Below, in pieces: positions 10,036 through 22,734 of a DNA stretch of 64,000 bases. The first letter of the stretch is position 1. Each line of letters begins with the position of its first letter. The stretch spans positions 11,443,294 through 11,507,293 of the forward strand of contig NC_084834.1 of assembly GCF_033115175.1 (NCBI RefSeq). The letters are read 5' to 3'. A model generated the notes under the pieces. The model saw only the letters and a list, made by a program, of their open reading frames with translations, was not told the origin of the DNA and ran no database searches. The DNA comes from Lepus europaeus. Its lineage: Eukaryota > Chordata > Mammalia > Lagomorpha > Leporidae. Position numbers and translations under genes: made by a program.

Positions 10036-11589
10036 TAGGGATTTCCACTGATTCCTTGATTTTCCTGGGAGGAATTCTCTAGAAAGGCAAGCAAGAGTGT
10101 GGTTACTTAACGTGCAGCAGGAAACCCAGGGACCTACTCTGGGCTTGTCCTCTGTGGCAGCATCACCCACTTGCCCGTTGGGGGAGAAGTTTACCCGGCA
10201 AATCCCCAGTCTAGGGCAGCTCAGCAGACGTCGGCAGCTTGAATCCCGTGGGGTTCTCCATCCTTGGATAGGCTCCAGGTCGCGCTTGCTGGGGAAGGCG
10301 AAGAGGAAGGTTCCCGTCTCCCCTAGACTGGGAACTCTGAGGGCTGCCCTGCCCCACCGCTCTGCTGGAGGGGCTACAGCGCCTTTGGCTCCAAGGGGTC
10401 TACTGCAGGACACTCCATCGCCCCCGCTCTGCAGACTTCTCTCTCTGTGCCTCACCAGCGTCCTGGGGAAAGGTGGGAGGCTCAGTCAGAGAACCGTCTG
10501 CCATTTCCACGCCTTTCCTTAGAATCCTTGGAAGGAGGAATGCCAGAACCCGCCCCTCCTTTTCTTCCTCTTCTCTCCGGCCCTACATCCCGGCTCCTCC
10601 CTGGAACTTCCCTGGAACGTTCTCCAACTGCCTCCAACGACCAACTGCTGCCTCCTCTCCTGCCGCTCCAGGACCCTGCCCTCACGCTCCCCTCCTTTCA
10701 ACACCAGCAGACCTTGATTGCCTTAGGGGCCCGACACGGGGGGCATCCTGGAGGGAAATTTCTCCCCACCTTCTCCAGCCCCGACTTCCCACCGCCCCGC
10801 AGCCGCCACCTAACGGCTCCCACACTGCTCTGGGTAAGTGACAGCGCACGGGCCGGTACGCCTGTTGGCCTTATCATAGGCCAGAGAGAAAGAGGAGAGC
10901 ATCTTTAAAGACAGGAAGTTGGCCCTAGGGAGCCTTAAGGTCAGTGCTTCCTGTTTGTCCAGGCTGTTGTGAGACGACATTTATGAGTGTGTGCCTCTGA
11001 GCACCCACATTTCTTTAGCTGTCTCCAGGCGGGGCACTGGGCTGGTGCAGCTCTGGCCCGGGCTGAGCATCACTGATTCTAGGCAGGACTGCCTTCCCAC
11101 ACTCGGAGCACGTTTCTTTCTCTGGTGGGGTCCTCACTGCCCCAGTTATGAAATGAGGTGAGGGGGTCACTCTTCCTCCCAGCCTCAGATATGCAGGGAG
11201 CTCCAGAGCCCGGGCCTGGCCCCCAAGGGAGGGCTGAGGGAAGCAAAGGTAGGCTCTGGGTTCGATCCTCCCCTCCACGCAGCAGCCAAGGGCGTCAGCT
11301 TTCGAAGGGTGGTGTGGCAGCACACGAGTGGGTGAAATGCCACCATCTTGTAGCACCTGTTGGTGCAAAGTGACCAGTTAACATCCACCACGTGTGACCA
11401 AAGACGAGGGTTTATTTAAAAAGTGGGGCTACCTGAAAGAGGAATTTGTGCCCCTGGAGTAAAGGGGCCCAGGCCCCCAGCCCCTGGCCAGGGTTCTTGC
11501 AGAACCTTGGGCGACGGGAGGGCTGGGGGGCCAGCACTGGGCTTGCATCCCGGCTGGCCTGTGTGGTCCTGAGGTTTCCTTCTCTGCTG
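10036..11589. other. Unassigned GC-rich stretch
   Basis: C-rich sequence at 10.3-10.85 kb with several CpGs and a GGGTAAGT donor-like word near 10832. It could hold an upstream exon, but there is no coding or conservation evidence I can read. The two overlapping 120-150-codon frames are low-complexity Pro/Ser/Leu. Confidence 0.35.
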
Positions 11590-12452
11590 GCTGGTTTGCT
11601 GTTTTCATCATGAAAAGGTGCTGAGTTTTGGCCAGTGCTTTTCTCGGCGTGCATGAAGGGAAGGATCGTGTGGGGTTTTCTTGCTTGTGTTAATGCGGTG
11701 CCTGGCGCCTGCTGCTTCTCCCAGGCTGACTTGACCTTGCGCCCCAGGAGGAAACCTCACCTGCTCCCGGTGTGCCATCCTTCCCCGGGGGCTGTTGAAT
11801 GCCCTGTGCTTGTATTTTGTTGAGGAGTTTCGCATCAGATTCACAAGGGTATTGGCTTCAAGTTTTCTTGCCGTGTCTTTGGCTTGGTAACAACAACGCT
11901 GACCTCAGAGAATGCGTGGGGAAGTCTTCCTTCCTCTTTAACTTTTGACAAGAGTTTGGGAAAGGCTGGTGTTAATTCATTTTAAGTAGTGGATGCTCTG
12001 GACTTTCTTCCCTGGGAGGGTTTGGGTATAGATTCAGTCTCCTGACTCATCGCAGGTGTATTTAGATTTTCTGTTTCTTCATGATGTAGTCTTGTCGATT
12101 TCCATGTTTCCAGAAATGTGTGCTTTTCCTCTAGGTTGTGCAGTGTACTAGCCAACAACTTTATACAACTGCTCATATTAATCTTTTATAGTGCTTTTAT
12201 TTCTGTAAAACATTTTTTATTTCTGTACATTTTGTCTTTACCTTCATTTCTGATTTTAGTAATTTAAGTCTCTAATTAGGTGATCTAGCTGAAAACTTTT
12301 TATCTTAAAGTCTATTTGATATGAATATAGCCATTCCCCACTGTCTTTTGGTTACTTTGTGTATGGAATATCTTTTTCCATCCCTTCTCTTTCAATATAT
12401 GTGTGTCCTTCGGTCTAAAGTGAGTTTAATTGTAGATAGCAATTAATTGGAT

Positions 12453-12743
12453 CTTTTTTTTTTTTTTTGACAGGCAGAGTAGACAGTGAGAGAGAGAGAG
12501 AGAGACAGAGAGAAAGGTCTTCCTTCCATTGGTTCACCCCCAAATGGCCATTATGGTCGGCACACTGCACTGATCCGAAGCCAGGAGCCAGGTGCTTCTC
12601 CTGGTCTCCATGTGGGTGCAGGGCCCAAGCACTTGGGCCATCCTCCACTGCACTCCCGGGCCACAGCAGAGAGCTGGCCTGGACTAGAACCCGGTGTGCT
12701 GGTGCCACAGGTGGAGGATTAGCCAAGTGAGCCATGGCGCCGG
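12453..12743 (-). mobile_element. C-SINE, young subfamily, in L1
   Basis: T-run then GACAGGCAGAGTAGACAGTGAGAG; head GAGCCATGGCGCCGGCC. Short shared flank TGGATC on both sides. Confidence 0.92.
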
Positions 12744-12751
12744 CCTGGATC

Positions 12752-12785
12752 ATTTTTAAAGACATATTTATTTGAAAGACAAAGT

Positions 12786-12831
<46 letters not shown>

Positions 12832-13060
12832 GATCTTCCATCTGCTGGTTCACTTCCCAAATTGCCACAACCGCCAGGGCTGTGCCAGACCAAAGCCTCC
12901 TATGTGGGTGGCAGGGGCCTAAGCACCTGGGCCATTATTTGCTGCTTTCCCAGGCACGTTAGTAGGGAGCTGGATTGGAAGCAGAGAAGCCAGGACTTGA
13001 ACCAGAGGTACAATATGGAATTCGGCTTAGCAGGCAGTTGCCAAAATGCCAGTCCCCAAT
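12752..13060 (-). mobile_element. Older C-SINE, adjacent to the previous one
   Basis: ATTTTTAAAGACATATTTATTTGAAAGACAAAGTGG, a long (GA)n at 12789-12829, GCTGGTTCACTTCCCAAATTGCC, and head side TTGCCAAAATGCCAGTCCCC. Confidence 0.85.
12789..12829. repeat. (GA)n microsatellite inside a C-SINE
   Basis: About 20 uninterrupted GA units expanded from the SINE purine tract. Confidence 0.97.
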
Positions 13061-13216
13061 CCTATTTTCTTAACCCAATCTGTGCATCTGTAATTTTCAA
13101 CTGGGAAATCTAATCTATTTAAATTTGAAGTACTTACGGATAGGGAATGACTTTTTTTTTTTTCACTTATTTCCTATATGTCTTTTGCTTTGTTGTTCTT
13201 CATTTCTTCCATTTCT

Positions 13217-13552
13217 TTTTTTTAAAGATTTTATTTATTTATTTGAGAGGTAGAGTTACAGACAGTGAGAGGGAGAGACAGAGAGAAAGATCTTTCGTCC
13301 ATTGGTTCACTCTCCAAATGGCTACAGCAGCCGGAGCTGCGCCAATCCGAAGCCAGGAGTCAGGAGCTTCTTCCAGGTCTCCCACGTGGGTGCAGGGGCC
13401 CAAGGACTTGGGCCATCTTCCACTGCTATCCCAGGTTACAGCAGAGAGCTGGATTGGAAGTGGAGCAGCCAGGACTAGAACCCATATGGGATGCTGGCAC
13501 TACAGGCACTACAGGCGGAGGATTAACCTACTGCACCACGGCGCCGGCCCCT
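13217..13552 (-). mobile_element. C-SINE, full length with target-site duplication
   Basis: TCCATTTCT at 13208-13216 is repeated at 13555-13563. Tail TTTAAAGATTTTATTTATTTATTTGAGAGG, head CACCACGGCGCCGGCCCC. A small GGCACTACA duplication occurs near 13497-13512. Confidence 0.92.
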
Positions 13553-14894
13553 CCTCCATTTCTATCTTTCTTTGTGTTCAGTGTGTGACACAATGGATTT
13601 ACTTCTCATTTCCCTTCGTGTATATTCTATCAATATATTTTGTGGTTACCTTGGGGACTGTACACAGCTTCCTAAAGTTATAACAGTCTAATTTGCATTG
13701 ATGCCATCTTTACTAAACTTCATACAAATATTCTGTCTATTCCCCTCCACTTTATGTTATTTATGTCACAATTTATGTCTTTATATGTGTATACCTACTA
13801 ATGCATATTAACAAGTATTTCAACTATTGAATAAGTGATCAGCTAATAATTATTTATTCAATGTCTTTAAATCTTGTATTTAGAAAATAGAATTAGAAGC
13901 CAAAAGTACAATAATACTGGCTCTTATATTTGCCTGTGTATTTACTCCAACAGAGATCTTTAAAAGTTCTTCATCCAGGTTTGCTATCAGCCTTCCATTC
14001 CAGCCTGAAAGACTTAGAGCTGTTCTTGTAGTGCGGCTGTCATGGTAATGAACTCTGAGCTTTTGTCCTTTGAAGGTGTCTTAATCTGTCTCCAATTTTT
14101 GGAGGATATTTTTGCTGGATATAGAAGTCTTGGTTGACAGTTGGTTTTCTTTCAGCATTTTAAGTAAGTCACACCCATGTCCTCTGGCCACCAGCATCTC
14201 TGCTGAGAAATTGCAGATAATGTTGCTGGGAATCATTGCCCATGATGAGTTGCTCCTCTGTTGCTGATTTTGAGGTTCTCTCGTTGGCTTTCATCAGTTG
14301 GACTTTTAGGCATTTCAATGTAGGTCTCTTTGGGTTTGTCTTACTTGGAGTTCCTTGAGCTTCTTTAATTTTTATAATCATATCTTTCATCAAACTGAGG
14401 GCATTTTAAACCATTATTTCTCCAGATAATTTCTTTTCCTTTCTCTTTTCTCCTTGGATTCTCAGAATGAGCACGCTTGACTGCTTGGTGATCTCTCACA
14501 AGGACTTCGGGCTCTCCTCACTGTTCTTCCTTTTGTTCTTCCTGCTCCTGAAATTCTGTTATTATTTTCCTTATCTTCAGGTTCACTGATTGGTTCTTCT
14601 GCCTGCTGGAAACTGCTGCTGAACCTTTCTATTTCTGTTACTGTATTTTCCAGCTCCAGAACTTCTATTTGGTTCCTGTTTATAATTCCTCTTGGTTAAT
14701 ATCCTCATTTTGTTTGCATATCATTTCCCTTCTCTTTAGGTATTTGTGTTTTCCTTTTTTTAAAAAAATATTTTGGGGACTATATGAGATAGCTGTTTTA
14801 AATTCTTTGTTTACTAAGTCCAATGTCTGGATATTACAGATTCAGCAGAATTTGGCTCATGCATATATTTATGCTCTGAAGTCTTGCTGTTAAG

Positions 14895-15198
14895 GGTGGA
14901 TGGATTAAGGGGAGGGACTGGAGCTAATTATGGTGTTTGGGAGATGGGTCATTAGGAGTAGCCATCCTGAGAGGTTTGGGTACGTTAGCTCAGTCAGCCT
15001 TGCTTCTCTCCCTGCGTCCTGGTTCACCAAAGATCTTTCCTTCACATCGGCCATGGCCAGCCTCCACCAGACGCCTACTAATGGGCCCATTGAGTCCTGA
15101 ACTTGAACCTCCAAACTGCAAGCTAAAATAAACCTTTCACTTCCTAAGAAATTCCTCTCAGGTATTCTAGCTAAAGTGACAAAAAGCTGGCTAACACA
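14895..15198 (+). mobile_element. MaLR LTR (MST/THE1-like), 5' part missing
   Basis: GGAGGGACTGGAGCTAATTATGGTG, later CCAAACTGCAAGCTAAAATAAACC and CTCAGGTATTCTAGCTAAAGTGAC, and the end CTGGCTAACACA match the 3' half of a MaLR LTR (polyadenylation region and TAACACA-type end). Confidence 0.8.
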
Positions 15199-16100
15199 GA
15201 AAACTGGTAGCAGAAGTGGGGTTCCTACTACTAACTGTACTTGAAGAGTGGAGGACCCTTTGGAATGGGTTCCCTAGGAAAGGCTGGAAGAGTTGGGAGG
15301 AGCAGGCTAGAGAAAGCCTAAAATGCTAAGAGCTGAACACTTCGCACAGTTCTGGTGAGGGCTCAGAAGACCAGGACACTGGTAGAAACGTGGACAGTAC
15401 AGAGCATGCCGATGAGGTTTAAGATGGAACTGTGGATCCCTTTGGGAACTGGACCAAAATCCACCCTGGCTGTATTGTGTCCCCGTCCTGAAGCTTTGTG
15501 GGCAGTTGATTTTTTTTTGACAGGCAGAGTGGATAGTGAGAGAGAGAGAGACAGAGAGAAAGGTCTTCCTTTTTGCCATTGGTTCACCCTCCAATGGCCG
15601 CTGCAGCTGGCGCATCTCGCTGATCTGAAGCCAGGAGCCAGGTGCTTCTCCCGGTCTCCCATGCGGGTGCAGGGCCCAAGGACTTGGGCCATCCTCCACT
15701 GCCTTCGCGGGCCATAGCAGAGAGCTGGCCTGGAAGAGGGGCAACCGGGACAGAATCCGGCGCCCCAACTGGGACTAGAACCTGGTGTGCTGGCGCCGCA
15801 AGGCGGAGGATTAGCCTATTGAGCCGCGGCGCCCGCCGGCAGCTGATCTTTAAAGTGGTGGGTGGGTTTGTTTGGCAGCAAGGTGTTCGGGCTGCAGCAC
15901 AGGTGCGGTGAGAGGCAGGAGCAGAGCAGAAAGATTTGGAAAACTCTCAGCCTGGCCAGGCAGAGAACGGACAAAGAAGAATCTTGTTCGAGACTGGAAA
16001 GTGAGGTGGGGAAACTGCCTGCCAAAGATGAGTGCGAGGGCAGGGAGACCTGTGGCAGCGGGCATGGCGATGGGAGGACCAGCCGGGAGGCACTTCAGAG
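15199..16100 (+). mobile_element. MaLR internal region (non-coding retrotransposon body), split by a C-SINE
   Basis: AACTGGTAGCAGAAGTGGGGTTCC directly follows the LTR, as in MaLR internal sequences. GGCTGGAAGAGTTGGGAGGAGCAGGCTAGAGAAAGCC and, after the SINE, GGCAGCAAGGTGTTCGGGCTGCAGC continue it. Degenerate old endogenous element with no intact frame. Right boundary uncertain. Confidence 0.72.
15511..15837 (-). mobile_element. C-SINE, young subfamily, nested in MaLR
   Basis: Direct repeat GGCAGTTGAT (15501-15510) / GGCAGCTGAT (15838-15847), one mismatch. T-run then GACAGGCAGAGTGGATAG; head CCGCGGCGCCCGCC. Contains the ACCGGGACAGAATCCGGCGCCCC insert of the young type. Confidence 0.95.
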
Positions 16101-16363
16101 ACTTTAGGCCACCCCGCCCTCACAGGCCTGTAGATACATAGTTGTTTCAGAGAGACCCTGGTGCCCAGCTCTAGAAGCTTGGCCAGGTCCAGGCACGTCT
16201 CCTTCTGGTGCCAGACCCTGGCGTTGTCCACAGGATGCTGGCTTTGCAGGAGTGCAGGTTGCAAGTGTTCTGGGGTCATGGAGGCTTCCACCGAGATTTC
16301 AAAGGGAAACTAGGAAACCAGAGTTGTGCTGCAGGGCTGGAGCCCTGCAGAGGGAGCAGGGCA
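16101..16363. other. Unassigned sequence
   Basis: No feature recognised. Confidence 0.3.
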
Positions 16364-16650
16364 GATATAGTGGGTTGGCATCCCATATGGACGCTGGTTT
16401 GAGTCTTGGCTGCTCCACTTCTGATCCAGCTCCCTGCTGATGGCCTGGATAAGCAGTAGAAGATGGCCCAAGTCCTTGGGCACCTGCACCCACATGGGAG
16501 ACCTGGAAGAGGCTCTTGACTCCTGGCTTCGGATTGGCGCAGCTCCAACCACTGCAGCCATTTGGGGAGTGAACCAGCAGATGGAAAACCAGTCTCTGTC
16601 TCTCCCTCCCTGTGTCTGTAACTCTGCCTCTCAAATAAATAAGTCTTGAA
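16364..16650 (+). mobile_element. C-SINE, head-truncated
   Basis: Starts near GGTTGGCATCCCATATGGACGC and ends TAACTCTGCCTCTCAAATAAATAAGTC. Confidence 0.88.
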
Positions 16651-17382
16651 GGCTAATACGCTAGAATTTTTCAGGGATAGCACCTGTCATTTAATTTTGT
16701 TCCTTTGAGTGGACTATGCTTACCCTTGCTTTGTGTGCTTTGTGATTTTTGTGGTTGAAAACTGAGATTCTGGAGGGAAAAACACCACTTCTTCCAGTGT
16801 TTGCTGATCGACTGTGCCGGGCCAGCCCTTCACCTGTTAGCCCAGCTTGGCTGAGCCCAGGACCAGCCTGACAAGGAGGCTGAATGAGCATCTTCTCAGC
16901 TCTCACTGAGCAGGTGTCCTGTGCGGATTGCATGTGGCTGTCTCAGCTCCTTCTGAAGGTGCTAATTGCCCAAATCGCACCCCAGCTGCTCCTGGGGACC
17001 CTACATGGTCTGTGGGGTATCCCAGTCTGTTGCGTTGTCCCAGGTGTCCGAGGGCCTCCTGTCTCTGCTGCTTTCATGGCCAGTGCCTGCCCTTTTGCTC
17101 GGCTGAGACCAGGTTAGATCAAACAGAGCCCAGCCCTGCAGGCAGCCAGACTGGAACGCTGCACATAATGTCTGATTTGCCCTCCTGGTTTGAGAGAGGG
17201 AAGTGGGGATTCAGCTACTGTCTCCTCCATAACAAGACTACTGCTCCCTGGGAGGAGGTGGAGCAAGGGAGAAAGGAAATGAAACTCCTACCCCTCTGAA
17301 GGGGCACTTTCTTGCTTGGACATTCATCTGTTTGCTCTGAACCTTTTACTATTTTCCAAAGCCCCTATAAACCTAGTGCAGG
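16651..17382. other. Unassigned non-coding sequence
   Basis: No repeat or exon recognised in about 730 bases. Confidence 0.35.
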
Positions 17383-17725
17383 GGCTGGTGTCGTGGTGCA
17401 GCAGGCGGGGCTGCTGCTCTCAGCACTGGCATCCCATATCAGAAGCTGCTTTGGCTCCTGGCTGCTCTGCTTGCAATCCAGCTCCCTGCTAATGCATTCG
17501 GGAAAGCAGTGGAAGATGGCGCAAGTGACTGGGCCCCTGCAAGACCCACATGTGAGACCCAGAGGGAGTTCCCGGCTCCTGGGTCAAGCCTGGCCCAGCC
17601 CTGGCTGTTGCAGCCATTTGGGGGAATGAACCAGCAGGTGGAAGATCTGTGTCTCTCCCTCTTTCTGTTAGTCTTCCTTTCAAATATTTAAAAATAAATA
17701 TTTTATTTATAAAAAAATAAATATT
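17383..17725 (+). mobile_element. C-SINE with long A/T tail
   Basis: Head GGGGCTGGTGTCGTGGTGCAGC; tail TTTCAAATATTTAAAAATAAATATTTTATTTATAAAAAAATAAA. Confidence 0.9.
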
Positions 17726-17780
17726 TAAAGAATTTTCAAAATAATAAAGATAGTTCAGCAGGTGTGTGTGAGTGAGAGAG

Positions 17781-17797
17781 TGAATGAATGAATGAAT
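17781..17797. repeat. (GAAT)4 short tandem repeat
   Basis: GTGAATGAATGAATGAAT. Confidence 0.9.
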
Positions 17798-17859
17798 TTC
17801 CATGGGGGAACAAGAGCTTGGAGATTCTTTTTCCATTTTGCTGCTCTTGCTGGGATTAT

Positions 17860-17944
17860 TTTTTGAAACAGTTTTATGGAGATGTTTCACATAACCATGC
17901 ACTTCACCAACTTCTGGCTATTACCAAAAGCACACAAAATAGTG
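17860..17944 (-). mobile_element. Small old L1 3' fragment, antisense
   Basis: GTTTTATGGAGATGTTTCACATAACCATGCACTTCACC resembles the antisense TTTTATTGAGATATAATTCACATACC word of old L1 3' ends. Confidence 0.45.
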
Positions 17945-18720
17945 CTTTCCCCATGCTAGTGAGGGCATGGGGAAAGGGGGACACTCATACACTGTTGGTA
18001 GGAATGTAAATTAGCACAGCCAGTGTGAAAACCAGCATGGAGATTTCTTTGAAATCTAGAAATGGGACTGCCATATGATCTGGACATGAACTCATACCCA
18101 AAAGACATGAACTCATTGTATCCAAGAGACACCTGCTGCACCATGTTTAAAGATTTTTTAAAAATTTATTTGAGAGGAAAAGTTACAGACAATGAGAGGA
18201 AGAGACAGAGAGAGAGGTCTTCCATCCACTGTTTCACTCTCCAAATGGCCGCAATGGCTGGAGATTTGCTGATCTGAAGCCAGGAGCCAGGAGCCTCCTC
18301 CAGGTCTCCCATGCAGGTACAAGAGCCCAAGTCCTTGGGCCATCTTCTACAGCTTTCTTAGGCCACAGCAGAGAGCTGGACTGGAAGAGGAGCTGCCAGG
18401 GCTCAAACTGGCACCCATATGGGGTGCTGGCGCTGTAGGCGGAGGATTAACCCACTGTGCCACAGCACCGGCCCCTGCACCACGTTTATAGCAACATTGT
18501 TAGAGTAGCCAAAAATACCAGAACAATGTCGGTATCCATCATCAGGTGAATGCATAAAGAAAATGTGGTGTACATACACAACAGAATACTATACTGCTAT
18601 AAAGAAAGAAATCCTGGTATTTGCAGCAAAGTGGACGTCATGGTGAGAGAAATAAGTCAGACACAGAAAGACAAATACTGCACGTTCTCCCTCAAATGTG
18701 GGACCTAAAAAATCACACAA
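17945..18720 (+). mobile_element. L1 3' end, + orientation, split by a C-SINE
   Basis: CACTGTTGGTAGGAATGTAAATTAGCACAGCC, GGACTGCCATATGATCTGGACATGAACTCATACCC, then after the SINE GCATAAAGAAAATGTGGTGTACATACACAACAGAATACTATACTGC and GACACAGAAAGACAAATACTGCACGTTCTCCC: the C-terminal ORF2 and 3' end of L1. Frames are broken. Confidence 0.88.
18150..18474 (-). mobile_element. C-SINE nested in the L1 3' end
   Basis: Direct repeat CTGCACCATGTTTA (18136-18149) / CTGCACCACGTTTA (18475-18488), one mismatch. Full-length minus-strand copy. Confidence 0.95.
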
Positions 18721-19364
18721 TTTGCCATCTTTTGTGACTGGCTTCTCCCACTTAGCACAGGGTTTCCCCATCTCCCCCCTACCCCCAACTCTACAGGAGG
18801 CACAGGATTCTGGGAAGTGGGAGCAGGGTGTCCAGTGCAGCAGATAGATCTGTGGACTGGTCCAGACCTGGAGTTGTACCTGACAGCTGCAGTCTAAGGA
18901 GAAAGGGGATGGCCTTGGAGATGTTGGCCGCAAATGGTAAGACAAAGGCCCAAGGGACCTAGGCCCCAGCAGGGAGGGAGTCAGAATAGGTGAGGGCAGG
19001 AGAGTGGCCAGGCACCAGGGTGCAGAATGAGATGAAAGACCGGGCATAGCGGGAGGAGCAGTAGAGTGGAGAGATTAGGATCAGAGCCATGGCTTGAATT
19101 CAGACTGCTAGGGATGGAGCAGGTTGTAGTGGCGACAGTGCCCATCACAGTGACGGCAAAGCAGACTGGAAGGAAGGGGGGAGGTGTTGGAAGAGCCCTC
19201 TAGAGGGGGCCAGAGCATAGAGAGAGAAGTAGCCTAGGGTGCTCGGGGCGGGGCGGCAAGGGGAGGACCGGGAGGCACTGACAGTGAGCACAGGGCGTTC
19301 TGGTGAGAAGGCCCGGCAATGAGAGTGGACGTGGTGACACTCCGAGGGAGTGTCCCAAACCACG
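18721..19364. other. Mostly unassigned; possible short antisense L1 at the left end
   Basis: TGTGACTGGCTTCTCCCACTTAGCACAGGG (18735-18765) resembles old antisense L1. The rest is unassigned GA-rich sequence. Confidence 0.35.
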
Positions 19365-19674
19365 GAGTTGTAGTAAAAGTTACAGGTGAAAGACAGGGAG
19401 AAACAGAGATCCTCCATGCACTAGTTCACTCCCCTAAATGCCTGCAAAAGTCAGATTTCGGCCAGGCTGAAGCCGGGAGACTGGAGCGCCATCCAGAGCT
19501 CCTCCGTGGGTGGCAGGGGGCTGATGACTTAAACCATCACCTGCTTCCTCCCGGACTGTGCGTTAGCAGGAAGCCAGAACTGGAAGTAGAGCCAAGACTT
19601 GAACTCAAGTTCTTGGATACGGGATGTAGGTGTCCCAGGTGGCATCTTAACTCCCGTGCCAAACGCCCGCCCCT
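19365..19674 (-). mobile_element. Old C-SINE variant
   Basis: AGTTACAGGTGAAAGACAGGG, CACTAGTTCACTCCCC, CGTTAGCAGGAAGCCAGAACTGGAAG, and head-side CTTAACTCCCGTGCCAAACGCCCGCCCC. Confidence 0.82.
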
Positions 19675-19702
19675 CAATTTCTAACATTAAGAACGAGAGC
19701 AC

Positions 19703-19778
19703 ACTGAACTGCATCACATCCTTCCTGGGATCATCAGGGAACCTCCCAGCAGAGCTAGGCTCTGCTCACAGAGGTCAC

Positions 19779-19822
<44 letters not shown>
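19703..19822 (+). mobile_element. Short tailed retro-insert that is not a C-SINE
   Basis: A body of about 77 bases followed by (AAAT)n of about 44 bases, flanked by AAGAACGAGAGCAC (19689-19702) and AAGAACGAGATCAC (19823-19836). The structure (direct repeats plus A-rich tail) is that of an L1-mobilised insert. The body does not resemble the C-SINE; its source is unknown. Confidence 0.6.
19779..19822. repeat. (AAAT)n repeat, about 11 units
   Basis: Uninterrupted AAAT units forming the tail of the insert above. Confidence 0.97.
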
Positions 19823-19836
19823 AAGAACGAGATCAC

Positions 19837-20509
19837 AGGGTCGAGGAGGAACTTGCTGTCTACGTTCAGAGGGCTTGCGTGGGCTGGTCTGGGTGGGAAG
19901 GAAAGAGCAGGAGCCTGTGTCTGCTTAGAGATGAGCAGTGAGGTCTGGGCAGGGGTGGGGGTGTTGGGCACAAGCGGCCCAGAGGCATGGGGGTGCCGAG
20001 AGTTCCAGGAGCACTGGTATAGTGCACCCTGGGAGGTGGGGGTGGGGTGGTGGAGGCATGTCAGGTTCATGGCGTTTGGAGCTGGTTCCAGCCCAGGTGA
20101 CCGAATGACCATTTCAGGGGTGGGTACCAGCAGCGGGAGCTCCCGAAAGTGAGGCAGTGAGGGCAACAGTCAGCTGGTGACACGGAAGGGGAGTTGTGTC
20201 TCCCTGGACTTGAAAATGGCTCCTGGATACAAAGTCTTGTGAATCCCCCAGAGGAAGATCACCTTTGAAAATGCCCAGAAGCCCTGCAAAAACAAGACAG
20301 AGAAGGTTCGAGAACAAGCACAAGGGATCCGCAGCTAGGGGCCAGGCTGAGCGGTGAGCTCCTTACCGGTGTTTACAGAAGGTTGAGGGCTGTCGGCACT
20401 CAGGCACATTTTGGTTCCCGTGGTGGCTGCACTTGGCAAACAAGAGTCTCCCAGGCTCGAGCCACCGCCCTGACAGCCTCTGGCTCAGGCTCTGGCTGTC
20501 CTGTGAGCT
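19837..20509. other. Unassigned G-rich sequence
   Basis: G-rich with several GGG runs near 20030-20050; no repeat or exon recognised. Confidence 0.35.
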
Positions 20510-20640
20510 GTGTGAGGACAGGGACCCTGCTGCACCCATGCACCCAGGGCCCCGCGTGAGGCCAGGCACAGGACAGGGGCTCAGTGCCTATTGATGAGAT
20601 GCATCGCAAGGGAATGAATGAATGAGTGAATGCATCTGGG
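20510..20640 (+). mobile_element. L2 LINE 3' end
   Basis: GTGAGGACAGGGACCCTGCTGC, GGCCAGGCACAGGACAGGGGCTCAGTGCC and GGGAATGAATGAATGAGTGAATG follow the L2 3' terminus with its GAATGAATGA end. Confidence 0.65.
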
Positions 20641-22045
<1,405 letters not shown>

Positions 22046-22734
22046 TAAGGCAGGCCGGGCTGGCTGCGGGCGCCCAGGGAGGGCTGCTTCCAGAGTGCGG
22101 CCCGGTTCTCCTGAGCCAGCTGCTGCGGGTTGGGCCGAACAGGGGTGAGGGCTGCAGGCACGGCAGGCTGCCCTGGAGCCCTGCAAACCTGTGCGTTTTA
22201 GGGGGCTGGCTTCAGCCTCTCTGCTGGGTCCTAGAGAGAGAGAGAGACCATTGCCCCCTACAGCCCAGGATGCCCCGTCCCAGGGACCTCCATCAGTGTC
22301 TGTGGAGCAAAGAGTGGCAATCAGAAGGAGGTGGGGGGGCCCTTGCTATGCGAGATTTTCATCTGGTCATGGGCCCCCGGGAATAGTTCCTCTGGGGGCA
22401 CTGTAGGGAGGGTGGCCCCCCAGGCCAGCTCCCTCCCACCCATGGGCGCAAGCTTCTCCCACACTGAGCCGGCTGGGAAGCCTGGAGCTCAACCTTTCCC
22501 TCCCCAGCTCTGGGGGTTAGAAAAGCAAGGCCCCATTCCCAGGCCTCCTGATGTCGCCACCTCCTCACAAGGGGGTTAGTGGCCGAGGAGGGTGACGCCC
22601 CACTGGGGCCGTCTCTGGGACATGGGGAGAGGGAGGAAGGGCCCCCGCCTCCCCCTCCGGCTTCTTCTGCGCATTGGCTTTTGCACACGCTCTCTTTAGA
22701 ACAGTAGGTGCGTGTTTCCCATTTCTAAGGGAGT

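Larger units (their letters stand above)
11590..14882 (-). mobile_element. Old L1 LINE (L1M/HAL1-like), antisense, carrying three C-SINEs
   Basis: Recognisable antisense L1 words include GAGTTTGGGAAAGGCTGGTGTTAATTC (about 11950), ATGGAATATCTTTTTCCATCCCTTCTCTTTC (12364-12394), CTTTCAGCATTTTAAGTAAG (about 14151) and AGGTTCACTGATTGGTTCTTCTGCCTGCTGGAAA (about 14580). The element is heavily mutated, with no open frame left. Three minus-strand C-SINEs (12453, 12752, 13218) interrupt it. The part at 11.6-11.83 kb is unusually GC-rich for L1. Confidence 0.8.

Noticed and set aside
10447..10908. Overlapping 122-153-codon frames near the C-rich region
   Set aside because: They are low-complexity Pro/Ser/Leu composition; the GGGTAAGT word alone does not make an exon.
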